From Capsulimonas sp. (GTDB lineage Bacteria > Armatimonadota > Armatimonadia > Armatimonadales > Capsulimonadaceae), in assembly GCA_025963815.1 (NCBI GenBank), contig JAOQAA010000116.1, positions 1 through 6,643 of the forward strand: 6,643 nt of DNA, read 5' to 3'. The number at the start of each line of letters is the position of its first letter. Within the stretch, counting starts at the first letter, position 1. Under the pieces are notes generated by a model. That model was not told the DNA's origin. It saw only the letters and a program-made list of their open reading frames with translations, and did no database searches. Shown piece after piece: positions 5,599 through 6,643 of the stretch. A program made the position numbers and the translations under genes.

Positions 5599-5622
5599 TA
5601 ATCCGTTTTTTTCGCAAAAACA

Positions 5623-5651
5623 GTACAGAACAGTGTTCTCATGGGGATAAT
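5623..5651 (+). promoter_or_regulatory. Weak candidate promoter of the nuclease gene
   Basis: GATAAT (5646-5651) is a fair -10, but the hexamer 17 nt upstream, GTACAG (5623-5628), is a poor -35. The start would be near 5658, just before the AAGGAG at 5664. A weak core promoter overlapped by a palindrome suggests low, controlled expression. Confidence 0.3.
5627..5639. promoter_or_regulatory. 13-bp palindrome AGAACA-G-TGTTCT upstream of the nuclease gene
   Basis: This perfect 6-1-6 inverted repeat ends 50 bp before the nuclease start codon and sits in the candidate promoter spacer. GAAC and GTTC arms are the elements of Gram-positive LexA boxes, but those have a 4-bp gap and here it is 3 bp. 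An operator is likely; SOS control is only a hypothesis. Confidence 0.45.
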
Positions 5652-5673
5652 AATAGTAGACTCAAGGAGCCTC

Positions 5674-5706
5674 ATGGAGAAAGCCGCCCATGCAAGTCTC
5701 GTATAA
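5674..5706 (+). CDS. Possible 10-codon leader peptide overlapping the nuclease start
   Basis: ATG at 5674 follows AAGGAG (5664-5669) by 4 nt and reads MEKAAHASLV before TAA at 5704-5706. It runs in a different frame across the nuclease start codon at 5690. The better Shine-Dalgarno in the region precedes this ATG rather than the nuclease ATG. It could couple or throttle nuclease translation, or simply be chance. No sequence feature of the peptide itself argues for function. Confidence 0.2.
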   Translation: MEKAAHASLV

Positions 5707-6457
5707 CAAGCTCAAAACGTTTGGTGAGTGTCCTCTCAAATACCGCTTGACCTACGTCGAGCGCCTTCCCCGCCCGCCAATCGCTTGGCTCGGCTTCCAG
5801 CGCCGCGTCCACTTAGCTTTGGCTCGCTATCATGATCTGGCGAAGCGAGACGGCAATGTCCGCATTGACGAATTGCTGCGCGCCTACGAGCAAGTCTGGG
5901 AATTGGACAAGTACCCCGAGCTGCGCGACGGAACGGAATATCAAGACGGCGAAGAAATTCTGCGCATGTACTGCGACAGCGAGCAGCGTAAGCGTCGCGT
6001 TCCCGCCCATCTGGAAAAGAAGGTTCGCTGCAGCTTCGGGCCTTACACCCTGACTGGCAAGGTCGACCGGATCGATTTTGGTGAGGACGACCGCTACTCC
6101 GTCGTCGACTACAAGCTCGACCGCAAATTGCCTCCCGCCAACCCCGCCGCCGTGGACCGCCAGCTTTCCTTCTACCAGCTGCTCGTACGGGAAGGCCTGG
6201 GCCTGACCGTGGACGACGTGCGCCTTTACTACCTGCGCCACGGCGTCGAGAAAGCCGCTCCGCGCACGCGCGAGCATCTCCACGAAACCGTCGCCTGGGT
6301 GGACGACACCGCCGGCGCGATCCAAAAAGAGCGCCGCTGGATGCCCTGCGAGGGCGACGCCTGCAAGACCTGCCCGTACTTCAAGCTCTGTCCCGCCAAA
6401 ACCGGCCACGCCCGCGAGGGCCGCGAAGTATGGGCGCAGGCGGAATTGCCGTGGTAA
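5690..6457 (+). CDS. Stand-alone PD-(D/E)XK nuclease of the RecB/Cas4-like family with predicted Fe-S cluster
   Basis: The 255 residues carry the core of RecB-type nucleases. Visible motifs are His41 in RRVHLALARYHD, Asp125 in GKVDRID (124-129 region), Asp140 and Lys142 in YSVVDYKLD (the D-x-K of PD-(D/E)XK), and the QxxxY motif Gln158-Tyr162 (RQLSFY). These should bind Mg2+/Mn2+ and cut DNA, most likely as an exonuclease. Cys14 (FGECPLKY), Cys225, Cys228 and Cys234 (ACKTCPYFKLCPA) form the C...CxxCx5C pattern of the 4Fe-4S cluster in AddB and Cas4; Cys220 is nearby. There is no helicase domain and no helicase, cas gene or CRISPR array in the window, so it acts alone or with a distant partner. 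The beginning MQVSYNKLKTFGECPLKYRL is the normal family start, which supports ATG 5690 although its GGAG (5676-5679) is 10 nt away. A role in DNA repair or recombination is inferred. It could also belong to a mobile or defence function, but nothing nearby supports that. Confidence 0.9.
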   Translation: MQVSYNKLKTFGECPLKYRLTYVERLPRPPIAWLGFQRRVHLALARYHDLAKRDGNVRIDELLRAYEQVWELDKYPELRDGTEYQDGEEILRMYCDSEQRKRRVPAHLEKKVRCSFGPYTLTGKVDRIDFGEDDRYSVVDYKLDRKLPPANPAAVDRQLSFYQLLVREGLGLTVDDVRLYYLRHGVEKAAPRTREHLHETVAWVDDTAGAIQKERRWMPCEGDACKTCPYFKLCPAKTGHAREGREVWAQAELPW

Positions 6458-6462
6458 CGCGC

Positions 6463-6490
6463 GCCTTCTGTGACAATCCAGAAGGCTTTA
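6463..6490 (+). terminator. Rho-independent terminator-like hairpin after the nuclease gene
   Basis: GCCTTCTG (6463-6470) and CAGAAGGC (6479-6486) form a perfect 8-bp stem with an 8-nt loop, followed by TTTA. It starts 6 nt after the nuclease stop codon. The T tract is short, so termination may be partial and the next gene may receive read-through. Confidence 0.55.
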
Positions 6491-6499
6491 TCAATTGCG

Positions 6500-6643
6500 A
6501 TGAAAATATATAAAAACCAATGTGGGGTTGGAGTGTTGGCTTTAATGCTTTTGTGTTGTCAACACGCATTTGCTCAAGCGACAAGTGGCTCCAATTCAGC
6601 AGAAACGCTTCCTGATCCCGCGAGTGTTGCGGATGTGGTGCGG
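6500..6643 (+). CDS. Predicted secreted protein of unknown family, N-terminal part
   Basis: ATG at 6500 opens 48 codons to the right edge with no stop. Residues 1-27 are a convincing Sec signal peptide: basic MKIYKNQ, hydrophobic GVGVLALMLLCC, and a signal peptidase I site near QHAFAQA. The LLCCQ stretch is not a good lipobox because Gly/Ala before Cys is missing. The mature start (TSGSNSAETLPDPASVADVV) is too short to assign a family. The first codons are clearly more AT-rich than those of the neighbouring genes. No good Shine-Dalgarno is seen, and the only upstream purine run (GAAGG) lies within the terminator stem. The open frame and signal peptide make it a probable gene. Confidence 0.6.
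   Translation, partial: MKIYKNQCGVGVLALMLLCCQHAFAQATSGSNSAETLPDPASVADVVR

Noticed and set aside
5605..5621. GTTTTT-TTCGC-AAAAAC as a hairpin or terminator
   Set aside because: A 6-bp almost all A/T stem is weak and lies upstream of both divergent genes; an A/T-rich UP-like element of the dxs promoter explains it better.
5813..6409. 198-codon minus-strand open frame opposite the nuclease gene
   Set aside because: Antisense shadow of the GC-rich nuclease gene; no domain or start signal, whereas the plus strand has a full catalytic motif set.
5690..6457. Assigning the nuclease as CRISPR Cas4
   Set aside because: Motifs fit, but no cas1/cas2 or repeat-spacer array is in the window, so the specific name is unsupported.

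Overview
The window is GC-rich bacterial chromosome, densely packed and with ordinary housekeeping content. It carries a glycoside hydrolase family 3 gene, a LacI-family regulator, a zinc-type cation diffusion facilitator, an envelope TPR protein with an Ala/Pro-rich linker, dxs (MEP isoprenoid pathway) and a RecB/Cas4-like nuclease. No phage or plasmid genes, rRNA, tRNA or CRISPR array were seen. Several promoters read well as sigma70 type. The mix of a LacI-regulated GH3, Ala/Pro-rich TPR protein, few clear Shine-Dalgarno sites and CCCTCACCCCC-type palindromic repeats would fit a soil or plant-associated polysaccharide degrader such as Armatimonadota. That placement is a low-confidence impression, because no marker gene in the window fixes the phylum.

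Left part (1-1599): a divergent sugar-utilisation pair. A secreted GH3 beta-glycosidase, cut by the left edge, is read leftward and a LacI-family regulator rightward. The GH3 promoter is near-perfect (TTGACG, 17-nt spacer, TATAAT). A 14-bp palindrome lies directly on its predicted transcription start, as expected for a repressor operator.

Centre (1596-3376, leftward): a CDF metal-efflux transporter converges on the regulator so tightly that both stop codons share one CTAG. Its own promoter lies so close to the start codon that the mRNA may be leaderless. Upstream, behind a terminator hairpin, is a membrane-anchored TPR protein of unknown role.

Right part (3391-6643): the TPR/dxs gap is almost entirely a pair of inverted, REP-like palindromic repeats. 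dxs (leftward) is complete. The 227-bp gap between dxs and the rightward nuclease gene is rich in dyads: one on the predicted dxs start, one in the dxs promoter spacer, and a 13-bp GAAC/GTTC palindrome before the nuclease gene. The nuclease is a stand-alone PD-(D/E)XK protein with the four-cysteine pattern of the Fe-S nucleases Cas4 and AddB. A terminator and the first 48 codons of a predicted secreted protein close the window.

No wholly new system is evident. The most interesting parts are the stand-alone Fe-S nuclease with its dyad-rich control region, the repeat pair that supplies another gene's leader, and the compact GH3 repressor switch.
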